Of a DNA stretch of 64,000 nt, positions 1-8,863 are shown one piece after another (position 1 is the stretch's first letter; every line of letters begins with the position of its first letter). The DNA comes from a bacterium (GTDB taxonomy: Bacteria; Krumholzibacteriota; Krumholzibacteriia; LZORAL124-64-63): the NCBI GenBank assembly GCA_016703265.1, contig JADJCK010000012.1, positions 1-64,000 on the forward strand, read 5' to 3'. The notes under the pieces are model-generated. The model worked only from the letters and a program-made list of their open reading frames with translations. It was not told the DNA's origin and searched no databases. The translations under genes and the position numbers were made by a program.

Positions 1-2
1 CG

Positions 3-853
3 ACCGACGCCGGTTACCGTGTCTACGTCGACCACCTGCTGGGAGGGTGGGCGCTCAGACGCCATGACGCGCCGGCGGGCCTGGGCGAGCAGGTGCGGCA
101 GGGCGTACGGCGCGCGGCCGGAAGCCAGGACAACGAAGCTTCTGTAGCCGGCCTGATTGCGGCGCCTGACCGACAGTCTCAACATCGTGGCCGGCCCCAC
201 CCTGGCCGAGGCGACGGTACGCCGCGTGGAATGCTACCCGGCGCGGCGGTGGACGTGTGGCTGATGGTAGTGCTGCTGGACGGGGCCGCCGTGCGCCAGC
301 GGTCGTGACGTTGCCGGACGACCCGCCGGAGCAGGTGATCGCGGCGGCCGGACGGACGCTGTCGAGGCGTGTTGCCGGGCGCACCTTGAGCGAGGCCACG
401 GTCGGGCTGCCCGACGCGGTGGACCTGGTCGACACGCCCGTCACGCGCTGTGCGGCGCGCCTGGCGCGCGCCGGCCGCGAACTGTTGCGCGGAACCGAGG
501 CCGGCGAGATCCAGTTCGACGGGGTCGCCTCGGTGGTGGGCGCGCCCGAGTTCCAGGAACCGGCGCCGCTGCGCGCCCTGCTGCGGTTCCTCGAATCGTC
601 GACGACGATGCGGGAGACGCTGCAGCAACTGGGCGAACGCACGGCCGACGGCTTCGGCGTCTGGATCGGGCGCGAGAACCCGGTCGATTCGCTACGTTGT
701 TTCACGGTGATGACCCGCCGTATCCCTCTGGACGGTCGGATGGGCATGATCGCGATCCTCGGTCCGCGCCGCATGCCGTACCTGCGGGCGTTGCACGGCC
801 TTGACGCGTTGCGGCGCGAACTGGGTGCGCCGGATGCCTCGCCACTGCATTGA
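3..853 (+). CDS. hrcA: HrcA heat-shock transcription repressor, 5'-truncated and frameshifted
   Basis: HrcA binds CIRCE operators and represses chaperone operons. The window opens inside the gene: TDAGYRVYVDHL (from base 3) matches the HrcA segment just after the winged-helix domain. The reading frame then changes at least three times. It goes from frame 3 to frame 1 near 154-163 (LTDSLNIVAGPTLAEATVRR), back to frame 3 near 231-240 (AVDVWLMVVLLDG), and to frame 2 near 300 (VVTLPDDPPEQV). The last part, to 853, is intact and carries family hallmarks: PEFQEPAPLRALLRFLE, IGRENP and the C-terminal ILGPRRMPYLRAL. Position directly before grpE-dnaJ agrees with the usual hrcA-grpE-dnaJ order. Two of the shifts are repaired by one extra C or G in a short run, so sequencing error is as likely as real decay. 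Confidence 0.85.
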
Positions 854-916
854 GAACCGGCGCGGCGCAGGGACAGGATCCGCCGCGCGTGAACGGCTGA
901 GACAGGAAAGGTCACG

Positions 917-1543
917 ATGACGAAGCGACGACACGACGACTCAGGCCCGCAGTCGGAACGCCAGGAGGAAGCCGGCGCCGGTGGACCGTCTGCCGACGGC
1001 TCCGACGGAACGGACCGCTACGACGGGTTCGACGCCCAGGGCCCGGATGGCGCCGACGGGATCGAGCCCGCGGCCGCCGACCAGCCGACGCCGGAGGACA
1101 CGCTGCGCCGCGAGCGCGACGATGCGCAGGACAAGTGGCTGCGCGCCATGGCCGAGATGGACAACCTGCGCAAGCGCACGCGACGCGAGGTTGCCGACGC
1201 ACGGCGGTTCGCGCAGGCGGACGCGGTGCGGGGCTTCCTCGACGTCCTCGACAACCTGGAAAGGGCCTTGCAATCGAGCGCCGGCGCCGCCGATACTGGC
1301 GCGCCCGATCCGTTCCGCGAGGGCATCGAGCTGATTCGCCAGAAGATCCGTTCGGTGCTGCAGGACCAGGGCATCACCCAGATCGAGGCGCTTGGGCTGC
1401 ACCTCGACCCGCTGGTGCACGAGGCGGTGGGCCAGTTGCCGCGCGAAGGCGGCGAGCCCGGCACGATCATCGAGGTGGCCCAGGCGGGCTATCGCCTCGG
1501 CGAACTGGTGCTCCGGCCGGCCCGGGTGATCATCTGCGCCTGA
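917..1543 (+). CDS. grpE: GrpE nucleotide exchange factor for DnaK
   Basis: Co-chaperone that releases ADP from DnaK. The 208-residue protein fits the family. It has an acidic, Asp/Gly-rich disordered head (about 1-55), a long helical region with the hallmark MDNLRKRTRREV at about residues 76-87, and a C-terminal beta domain with DPLVHEAVG and a GTIIEVAQAGYRLGELVLRP stretch. An AGGAAAGG ribosome site sits at 903-910, seven bases before the ATG. It lies between hrcA and dnaJ. No CIRCE inverted repeat is visible in the 60 bases before it, so any HrcA control would act from upstream of hrcA, outside the window. Confidence 0.97.
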   Translation: MTKRRHDDSGPQSERQEEAGAGGPSADGSDGTDRYDGFDAQGPDGADGIEPAAADQPTPEDTLRRERDDAQDKWLRAMAEMDNLRKRTRREVADARRFAQADAVRGFLDVLDNLERALQSSAGAADTGAPDPFREGIELIRQKIRSVLQDQGITQIEALGLHLDPLVHEAVGQLPREGGEPGTIIEVAQAGYRLGELVLRPARVIICA

Positions 1544-1566
1544 AGGGCGCCGGCAGGCAAGAGTCA

Positions 1567-1602
1567 GGAACGACCGGAACGACAGGAACGACAGGAACGA
1601 CA
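1567..1602 (+). repeat. 9-bp tandem repeat between grpE and dnaJ (four units)
   Basis: Four head-to-tail copies of GGAACGACA (the first ends in C instead of A) fill the grpE-dnaJ gap and end nine bases before the dnaJ start. The unit contains purine-rich GGAA/AGGAAC, so the last copy or the following AGGGA probably doubles as the dnaJ ribosome site. Copy-number change would alter spacer length by 9 bp without touching either protein. Confidence 0.9.
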
Positions 1603-1610
1603 GGGACGGC

Positions 1611-2741
1611 ATGAGCGGCAGCAAGCGCGATTACTACGAGGTGCTCGGTGTGGCCCGCGGCGCGGACGCCACCGAGATCAAGAAGGCCTACCGTGCGCAG
1701 GCCATCAAGTACCATCCGGACAAGAATCCGGATGACCCCGGTGCCGCGGAGAAGTTCCGCGAAGCGGCCGAGGCGTACGAGGTCCTGAAGGATCCGGAGA
1801 AGCGCGCGCAGTACGACCGCCACGGACACGCCCCGGAAGGCGGCGGTTTCGGCGGTGGCTACGGCGGGGGCGGCATCAACGTCGACCTCAATGACGCGCT
1901 CGAGTCGTTCCTGCGGAATTTCGGGATGGGCGGGGGCGGCGGCTTCGGCGACATGTTCGGCGGCAGCGGCGGCGGCCGGGGGCGGGGTCGCAACCTGCAG
2001 CTCGAGTTGGCGGTGTCGCTCGAAGAGGCGGCGCGGGTGCGTAAGACGGTGACGTCACGCCAGCAGGTGCCGTGCGGCGACTGCGGTGGCACGGGTGCCA
2101 ATGCCGGCAGCAAGCCGGCCACCTGCCCGCAGTGCCACGGCCACGGCCGCGTGCGCCAGGTACGGCAGTCGCTGCTCGGCCAGATGGTCACCGAGGGACT
2201 GTGCCCGCAATGCCAGGGACGCGGCCAGATCGTGCAGGATCCCTGCCGTTCGTGCCGCGGTACGGGCACGGTGCGCGGCGAGGAGTCGCTCGAGATCAAC
2301 GTGCCGGCGGGCGTCAGCTCCGGCAACTACATGGAACCCCAGGGCAAGGGCGATGCCGGCGACCACGGCGGCGGCGCCGGCAACCTGCGCGTCGTCTTCA
2401 ATGTCCGCGAGAGCGACCTCTACGAGAGGCACGGCGACGACCTGCTCATCGATGTGCCCATCTCGCCGGTCGACCTGATGCTCGGCACGAAGATCGAGGT
2501 GCCCACGCTGGACGGGAAGGTGGCCCTCAAGATCCCGGCGGGCACGCAGAGCCACAAGATCTTCCGCATGCGCAAGAAGGGCATGCCGCATGTCAACCGT
2601 CCGGGCACCGGCGACCAGCTCGTGCGCGTGATCGCGTGGACGCCGGGTGACCTGGAAAAGGACCTCGTCAAGAAGCTCGAGGCGCTGCAGGCGGACCTGG
2701 CGCGGCGCGTGCCGCCGCCGGGACGGCACGGCGCGGACTAG
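1611..2741 (+). CDS. dnaJ: DnaJ (Hsp40) co-chaperone
   Basis: J-domain protein that delivers substrates to DnaK and stimulates its ATPase. The 376 residues show the full class I layout. The J domain (about 5-70) has the HPD triad in YHPDKNPDD. A Gly/Phe-rich linker (about 75-130) follows. The zinc domain (about 145-225) has four CxxCxGxG motifs: CGDCGGTG, CPQCHGHG, CPQCQGRG and CRSCRGTG. The C-terminal substrate-binding region includes a PAGTQSHKIFRMRKKGMP segment. It follows grpE across the tandem repeat and probably shares its transcript. dnaK is not in this window. Confidence 0.98.
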   Translation: MSGSKRDYYEVLGVARGADATEIKKAYRAQAIKYHPDKNPDDPGAAEKFREAAEAYEVLKDPEKRAQYDRHGHAPEGGGFGGGYGGGGINVDLNDALESFLRNFGMGGGGGFGDMFGGSGGGRGRGRNLQLELAVSLEEAARVRKTVTSRQQVPCGDCGGTGANAGSKPATCPQCHGHGRVRQVRQSLLGQMVTEGLCPQCQGRGQIVQDPCRSCRGTGTVRGEESLEINVPAGVSSGNYMEPQGKGDAGDHGGGAGNLRVVFNVRESDLYERHGDDLLIDVPISPVDLMLGTKIEVPTLDGKVALKIPAGTQSHKIFRMRKKGMPHVNRPGTGDQLVRVIAWTPGDLEKDLVKKLEALQADLARRVPPPGRHGAD

Positions 2742-2783
2742 GCAGCCGGCGCGCATGGGCGCGCCGTGACGGGAGGTCCATCC

Positions 2784-3539
2784 GTGCGCCAGTTCTTCCT
2801 TGCCGTCGATCCGGCCGCACCGCCGCAGCCCGGCGACCTGGTCACCCTCGACCGCGACGAGAGCCATCACCTGCAGGGCGTGCTGCGCGGCGCCGGCGAT
2901 CGCGACTGGTGCCTGGTCGACGGGTGCGGGCGTCGCTACACGGCCCGCGCTGCCGGAGCCGGCAAGCACCCATCCTACGAGATCCTCACCGTGGCGACAG
3001 ACCCGCGCGAGGATGCCGCCCCGCGCCTGACCCTGGCCTGTGCCGTGGTCAAGGGGCGTCACTTCGAACTGGTCGTCGAGAAGGCGGTCGAACTGGGCGC
3101 GCATCGGCTGCTGCCGCTGGTGACCGCGCGCGGCGTGATCGAACCGGGTGACGGGCGGCGCGCGCGCTGGGAGTCGCTCATGCGGGCGGCCCTCAAGCAG
3201 AGTGGGCGCTGCCGGCTGCCGGAGCTGGCCGAGCCGCTCGACCTCGCCGGCGCCCTCACGGCCTGCGCCGGCGACGCGATCCACGTGGGCGGCGCTCCCG
3301 ACGAGCGCGCGCTGCTGGGCCGGCCTGCCCCGGCGCCGGTCGTCCACGAATGCGCGGGCCTCTCGCTGTTCATCGGGCCGGAGGGCGGCTGGACACCCGA
3401 CGAAGCGGCGCGACTGGCCGCCGCCGGCGCCCTGCCGCTCGACCTGGGGCCGTTCACGCTGAGGACCGAGACCGCGGCCATTGTCGGGCTGGCGGCGCTG
3501 CGGGCGCTGGCTGCGGGGGCCGGTCCGCAGCGATCTTGA
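2784..3539 (+). CDS. rsmE: RsmE 16S rRNA m3U1498 methyltransferase
   Basis: SAM-dependent SPOUT enzyme that methylates U1498 (E. coli numbering) of 16S rRNA. An N-terminal PUA-like domain (SHHLQGVLR near residue 30) is followed by the knotted methyltransferase domain. Family signatures are KGRHFELVVEKAVELGAHRL, the ALKQSGR stretch, LFIGPEGGW, and LGPFTLRTETA near the C-terminus. I place the start at the GTG at 2784 (protein begins VRQFFLAVD). GGGAGG at 2771-2776 is correctly spaced for it, and the earlier GTG at 2766 lies upstream of that site. About 251 residues, normal for RsmE. It follows dnaJ by about 40 bases, a common neighbour pair. Confidence 0.95.
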   Translation: MRQFFLAVDPAAPPQPGDLVTLDRDESHHLQGVLRGAGDRDWCLVDGCGRRYTARAAGAGKHPSYEILTVATDPREDAAPRLTLACAVVKGRHFELVVEKAVELGAHRLLPLVTARGVIEPGDGRRARWESLMRAALKQSGRCRLPELAEPLDLAGALTACAGDAIHVGGAPDERALLGRPAPAPVVHECAGLSLFIGPEGGWTPDEAARLAAAGALPLDLGPFTLRTETAAIVGLAALRALAAGAGPQRS

Positions 3540-3599
3540 CAGCGTCCCCGCCGCGGTCTTTCATGGCCGTCGAGCAGGCAATCTCCCGAAAGGAATCCC

Positions 3600-4061
3600 A
3601 TGGCCACGAGTGAACTGGCTGCCCGCGTGCAGGCGGCCGTTATCGCCGCGATGAAAGCGAAGGACAAGGACCGCCTCGGTATTCTGCGCCAGATGCAGGC
3701 GGCCATCAAGCAGGTCGAGATCGACACGCGCAAGGAACTGGCCGATGCCGACGTGCAGAAGATCCTCGCCTCGTACGCCAAGAAGGTGAAGGACACGATC
3801 GCTTCGACCGAAGGCACCGGTCGCGACGACCTGAAGGTCGCCGCCGAGGCCGAGCTCGCCGTTGTCGGCGAGTTCCTGCCCGCGGAGATCGGCGATGCCG
3901 AACTGGAGGCCCTGGTGCGGCAGGCGATCGCCGAGAGCGGCGCGCAGGCGCCGGCCGACATGGGCAAGGTCATGAAGGTGGCGGTGCCGCTGGTGGCCGG
4001 CAAGGCCGACGGGTCGCGCGTCAGCGCGATGGTCAAGCGCCTGCTCGCCGGCGGGAAGTGA
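3600..4061 (+). CDS. yqeY: YqeY/GatB-domain protein
   Basis: Small (153 residues) protein of the YqeY family, which resembles the C-terminal tail domain of the GatB amidotransferase subunit. Its cellular job is not established, though it is often found beside rpsU, dnaG and rpoD. Recognisable parts are the N-terminal helix MKAKDKDRLGILRQMQAAIK, the middle EFLPAEIGDAELEALV and the end PADMGKVMKVAVPLVAGKADG...VSAMVKRLL. An AAAGGA ribosome site precedes the ATG. It sits in the same + strand row leading to dnaG-rpoD, as in many bacteria. Confidence 0.93.
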   Translation: MATSELAARVQAAVIAAMKAKDKDRLGILRQMQAAIKQVEIDTRKELADADVQKILASYAKKVKDTIASTEGTGRDDLKVAAEAELAVVGEFLPAEIGDAELEALVRQAIAESGAQAPADMGKVMKVAVPLVAGKADGSRVSAMVKRLLAGGK

Positions 4062-4068
4062 GCTGCCC

Positions 4069-4656
4069 TTGAACGCCCCACTCATCTTCGGACTGTCGGT
4101 CATCGTGCTGTTCGGCGCCCTCGGCTGGCGCGACGGCGTGGTCAAGCGCGTGCTCGAAGTGGCGGGCGCCATCGCGGCGCTGCTGTTGACGGCGCGATTC
4201 GCCGGCGCCGTGCAACCGTGGGTCAGCGACCGCACGGGCGCCGGCACGGGCCCCGCGCTGCTGATCACCTGGGCCGTGCTGTTCATCCTCGGTCTCATCC
4301 TCAGCCGCCTGCTGGCTTCGCTCATCGCGAAGCTGCTGCACCTGACGGTCCTGGTCTGGGTCGACCGCCTGGGCGGGGCCCTGCTCGGGCTGTGCTTCGG
4401 CCTGCTGGTCGCCAGCGTACTGCTGGTGGCTGCCAGCCAGGTGCGCGGCGGCTCGGCGGTGCAGGCGGACTGCGACCGCTCCTTCGCCGGGCGCACCATT
4501 TTCTACGCCGCACCGAATATGTACCTGCAGGCGCGCAAGCTCTCCGGAGGCCGCGTGGAGGCTGCCTGGGAGAAGTTCACGACCCGCGCCGCCGAGGCGG
4601 CTGCCGCCGGCAAGACCAGGGTCAAGGAAGCGGCCGCCCGCCACGAAGGGTCATGA
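4069..4656 (+). CDS. cvpA: CvpA family membrane protein
   Basis: Integral membrane protein of the CvpA family, named for a gene needed for colicin V production. It starts at a TTG (4069) eight bases after the yqeY stop and has 195 residues. Four hydrophobic segments are visible: about 3-20, 27-46, 62-85 and 100-125, with the typical GWRDG loop after the first and a WVDRLGGALLGL segment starting the last. The polar tail (about 150-195) is Ala/Lys rich. The stop overlaps the next start (ATGA at 4653-4656), implying translational coupling to mutS2, a frequent cvpA-mutS2 arrangement. Confidence 0.9.
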   Translation: MNAPLIFGLSVIVLFGALGWRDGVVKRVLEVAGAIAALLLTARFAGAVQPWVSDRTGAGTGPALLITWAVLFILGLILSRLLASLIAKLLHLTVLVWVDRLGGALLGLCFGLLVASVLLVAASQVRGGSAVQADCDRSFAGRTIFYAAPNMYLQARKLSGGRVEAAWEKFTTRAAEAAAAGKTRVKEAAARHEGS

Positions 4657-7089
4657 TCCCGCTGCTCGAGCGTCTGGCTGCCGCTGCGGCGGCAGCCGCG
4701 CCGGTCGCCTCGCCGCGTGCGCTGGCCCTGCTCGAATGGGACCGGCTCGTGGGCCAGATCGCCGGCCGCTGCCAGAGTCCCCTGGCCGCCGCCGCCGTGC
4801 GTGCGCGCCGTCCGCTGGCCGATCCCGACCTGCTCGTCCCCTGGCACGAACTGGCCGACGAACTGCGACCCGACGGCGAAAGCAACGTCTGGCCGCCGCT
4901 GAACGACCCCTCGACCCTGCTGGCGCTGATCGACCAGCCGCCGCCGGTGCGCCTGGAAGGCACCGACCTCGTGCATGTGGCCGCGCTGGCCGGCGACCTC
5001 GATTCCCTTCGTGACCACCTGCTGGACCGCCGATCGACGTGCCCGCGCTGGGGCGAGGCGGCGTTGGCCACCTCGCCCCTGGATGGATTGCGCGGCGCGC
5101 TGCTGCGCGCGCTGGAGCCGGACGGGCGCCTGCGCGACGAGGCCAGCCCGCGCCTGGGCCCGTTGCGGCGGCAGGCCGCGGCGCAGGAGCGGACCGTGCG
5201 CAGTGAGGTCAACGAGGCCATGATGCGGGCGCGCAGCGCCGGGTGGACCACCGCCGACGAAGTGACGTTGCGCGGAGATCGCTTCTACCTGCCACTGCGC
5301 TCGGGCGACAGCCGCCGCATCGACGGCATCGTGCATGACCGCTCGCAGACCGGGGCCACCCTCTTCGTCGAGCCGGCCGGCGTCGTGCGCATGGCCAACG
5401 AGTTGACCTCGCTCCGGCTGGAGATCGCGGCCGAGGAGGCCCGCATCCTGTTCGAGCTGAACCGCGCCGTGGAACTGGCGGCGCCGGCGCTGCGCGATGC
5501 GGCGTCACTGATGCTGCTGGTCGACGAGGTGCGCGCGGGACTGCTCTGGAGCCGGGCCGTCCGCGGCCGGCGCGTGCGGCTCGATGAAGCCGGCAGTGCG
5601 CGCATCGACGGGGGGCGCCATCCGCTGCTCATGGCTGCGCTCGGCGACGGCGACCTGGTGACCGGGCGCCCGCTCGTGGTGCCGCTCGACCTGGAGATTC
5701 CCGACGGCTGCCGCGTGCTGGTGATCAGCGGCCCCAATGCCGGCGGCAAGTCGGTCGCGCTGAAGACCGTCGGCGTACTGTGCCTGCTGGCGCAGTGCGG
5801 CTGGGACGTGCCGGCCCGCGAGGACACGGTGCTGCCCCTGGTTTCGCGGCTGCTGGTAGACCTTGGCGACGACCAGTCGATCGCGGAGTCACTCAGCTCC
5901 TTCTCGGCCCACATGCGGCACCTGGGCGAGTTCCTGGCTGCCGCCGCGCCCGGGACGCTCGTGCTCTCGGACGAGATCGGCAGCGGCACCGACCCGCAGG
6001 AGGGCACCGCGCTGGCCTTCGCCGCGCTGGAACAGCTGGCCGCGCAGGGTGCGCTGGTCCTGGCCTCGACGCACTTCGGGCTGCTGAAGGCCGCGGTTCA
6101 CGATCACCCGCAGATGCAGAATGCGGCGATGGACTTCGACGAGCGCGACCTGGCCCCGCTCTACACGTTCCGCGTGGGGGATCCCGGCACGAGCCACGCG
6201 TTCGACATCGCGCGCCGCATGGGCCTGCCCGCCGACCTGATCGAGCGGGCGCGTTCGCGTGCAGGGCCATGAGCGTGTGCAGGTGGAGCAGCTGCTCATC
6301 GACCTTGACCGCCGCGCCCGCGAACTGAAGACCGCGGGCGAGCAGGCGCGCGAGGCCGCCGACCGCGCCGAGGGCCGCGAACGCGAACTGGCTGTTCGCC
6401 TGGCCGAGCTGGAGAAGCAGAAGAAGCAGCTCCTGGCGGAGGCGCGTCGCGAAGGCGAGAAGGCGGTGCGTGAAGGCCGCCGGGCGATCGAGAACGCGGT
6501 GCGCGAGATCCGCTCCGAGCAGGGTGCGGCGCCGGCCGTGCGCCGGGCCCGCGACCGGCTGGCCGAGTTCGAGCGCGCGGTCAGCGACGAACCGGCTGCC
6601 GTGGCCGGCGACAAGCCGTTCGCGCCGGAGCTTGGCCAGCGTGTGCGCATTCCGCACCTGAACCTGGTCGGGCGCATCGTCGAGGTGCGCGGCGGGCGGC
6701 TGGTGGCCGAGGCCGAGGGACTGCGGCTCACGTTGGGCCCGGACGCCGTGCGGCCGCTGGACGACCAGGACGGCGCCCCGCCCGCGCCTGCGCCGACCCG
6801 TCCCGATACGACCCCCGTGACTGCCGGCAGCTGGGGATGGCAGGGCGAGGCCCCGTCCGCCGAGCCCAGCCTCGACCTGCGCGGTACCACGGGCGAGGAG
6901 GGCTGGCAGCGGCTGGACCAGCTCATCGATCGCGCGATTCCCGCCGGCCTGAATGCCCTCGAGGTCATCCACGGCAAGGGGACGGGCCGCCTGCGCGAGT
7001 ACCTGCACGCCCGCCTGCGCGCCGACCGGCGCGTCGCCTCTTTCCGCGAGGACGAGGCCGGCGGCGCCACCGTGGTCCGCCTGGCCTGA
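4653..7089 (+). CDS. mutS2: MutS2 endonuclease/ribosome-rescue ATPase, with one frameshift
   Basis: MutS2 is an ABC-type ATPase with a C-terminal Smr nuclease domain, linked to recombination control and to splitting stalled ribosomes. The first frame (to 6272) has the clamp/core region, a Walker A GPNAGGKSVALK at about 360, an SFSAHM signature and Walker B LVLSDEIGSGTDPQEG. It ends early at ARSRAGP-stop. The next frame continues from about 6268 with HERVQVEQLLIDLD, a long coiled coil, a KOW-like segment, and Smr motifs LDLRG and VIHGKGTGRLRE. Dropping one base in GGGCC at 6264-6268 joins the parts as ARSRAGHERVQVEQ. The joined protein is about 811 residues, normal for MutS2. Start is the ATG overlapping the cvpA stop. 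Confidence 0.93.
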
Positions 7090-7130
7090 ATCCGGCCCGC
7101 CGGGCCCCGAAGCGTGGGGCCACCTTCAGG

Positions 7131-7159
7131 TTGCATCCGCCGGGCAATTGCGATATCCT
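7131..7159 (+). promoter_or_regulatory. Sigma-70-type promoter for dnaG-rpoD
   Basis: TTGCAT (7131-7136) and TATCCT (7154-7159) are separated by 17 bases, 61 bases before the dnaG ATG. It lies just after the mutS2 stop, where a new transcription unit would start. Confidence 0.6.
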
Positions 7160-7219
7160 GATCTGTTACCGTCGACTTCGCCCGAGGGTAACGGCAACGG
7201 AAGGCCTGGGCAGGCGCAC

Positions 7220-8828
7220 ATGGCAGCGGTCCTCTCTGCGGACATCATCGCCCGGGTCAAGGACGAGACCGACATCGTCGAGATCGTGCGGCAGCATGTC
7301 CAGCTCAAGCCGGCCGGCGCCGTCTACAAGGGCCTCTGCCCGTTCCACAAGGAAAAGACCCCCAGCTTCATCGTCACGCCGGCGCGCGCGCGCTGGCACT
7401 GCTTCGGCTGCGGCACCGGCGGCGACGTCATCTCGTTCCTGATGGAAGTCGAGGGCGTCACGTTCCCCGAGGCGGTGGAGATCCTCGCGCGGCCGCTCGA
7501 CATCGACCTGTCCAGCGCGCTCAGTGCAAGGGTGGAGTGGACCGGGAACTGGCCCTGCGGGCCGATCTTCTGCGTCCCAGCGACCGCGGCGGCGAGCCGT
7601 TTGCCTATTTCCGCAACCGCATTATCTTTCCTGTCAAGATCATTTCGCGCCAGGTCGCCGGTTTCGGCGGTCGGATCATCGACCAGGGTGAACCGAAATA
7701 CCTGAACTCCTCCGACAGCGCCTACTTCAACAAGGGAAAGCTCCTTTACGGATTCGAAGCGTCGCGCATGGCCATCGCCAGGCAGAAATGCGCGGTGCTC
7801 GTCGAGGGGTATCTTGACCTGTTGGCATTGGCACAGGCGGGGTTCACGAACGTGGTGGCCACCTGCGGTACGGCGTTCACGCCCGAGCAGGCGAAACTGC
7901 TGCGGCGCGGGGCGCGCGATGTGATCCTGATGTTCGACGGCGACAAGGCCGGCCTGAAGGCGGCGGTGCGTTCGGCAGACATCGCGTTGCGGTGCGGCCT
8001 TGAACCCCGCATCGTGCGGTTGCCGGCGGGCAAGGATCCGGCCGACCTTGCCATTGCCGGCGGCGCGGCGCCCATCGAGCAGGCGCTGAAGGATGCCATC
8101 GGCTATGTGCCGTTCCTGAAACGGTTGGCCGATGCACGCGGTGGCGACCGGACGTTGAGCGAGCGCGCTGTCCGGCAGATCCTGGCGACGGTGGCCGGGA
8201 TCGAGGATCCGCTGCGGCGCGAATACGTGCTGCAGGAAGCGGCCGACGTGTCGGCCTCGAGCGCGACGTGCTGCGGAACTCGCTGCCCGCGCCCGGGCCG
8301 GGAGACAGCGGCCAGCGCGACGGCAAGTACCGTAGCGGCGGCGCGACCGCCCCGGCATCGACGGTCGATGCGGCGACGGCGACCGGCAGTGGCGACGGCG
8401 GCGAAGCGTCCGGCGTCGACGCGTCCGGCATCGACCGGCCGGCGCGCGCACGCGGCCCGCGCGTCAGGCGCTCGATGGTGCCGGTGCAGGTGGAGCGCAT
8501 CGCGGCCGATATGCTGGCGCATGCGCTGCGTGACGAATCAGGAGCGGCGGCCCGCGAAGTGGCTTCCGCGGGAGATCTGCCCGGGCTCGAACCGGCGGCC
8601 GCCACCCTGGCCGCGGAGTTTCGTGCCTGGTCTCTGGGTCCGGCCTCGACGGCGGACGTCCGGGAGTGGGTGTTGTCGCGCTGGAACGGCGTGGGGGATG
8701 CGGGTTATCGCGGCTATGTGAGTCGCCTGCTCGACCGCGACGACATCCCCGCCCACACCGATCATGTCAGGGTGGTCACAGACTGTCTGGTACGGCTCGG
8801 GCGGGACGCCCGCGCCTCCGGGCAATGA
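7220..8828 (+). CDS. dnaG: DnaG DNA primase, frameshifted and apparently missing an internal segment
   Basis: Primase makes RNA primers at the replication fork. From ATG 7220 in frame 2 the CHC2 zinc domain is complete (CPFHKEKTPSF, WHCFGCGTGGD, through LARPLDIDL). In frame 1 the catalytic core resumes abruptly at ELALRADLLRPSDRGG with FRNRIIFPV, GFGGRII, PKYLNSS, the TOPRIM motif VLVEGYLDLLAL and LMFDGDKAGLKAA. Only about 15-30 codons lie between these blocks, where DnaG proteins have roughly 90 more residues. A second shift near 8250 moves to frame 3 (GLERDVLRNSLPAPG); one extra T restores DVFGLERD. The C-terminal DnaB-binding part is short and low in conservation. dnaG is essential, so a true loss is unlikely unless another copy exists. 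Confidence 0.9.
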
Positions 8829-8863
8829 TCCGGTCACCACGGACACGGGAGCAGGACCGGCGC

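Noticed and set aside
4218..4652. Upstream extension of the mutS2 frame through cvpA
   Set aside because: Frame is open by GC bias only. The ATG at 4653 overlaps the cvpA stop and begins a MutS2-like N-terminus.
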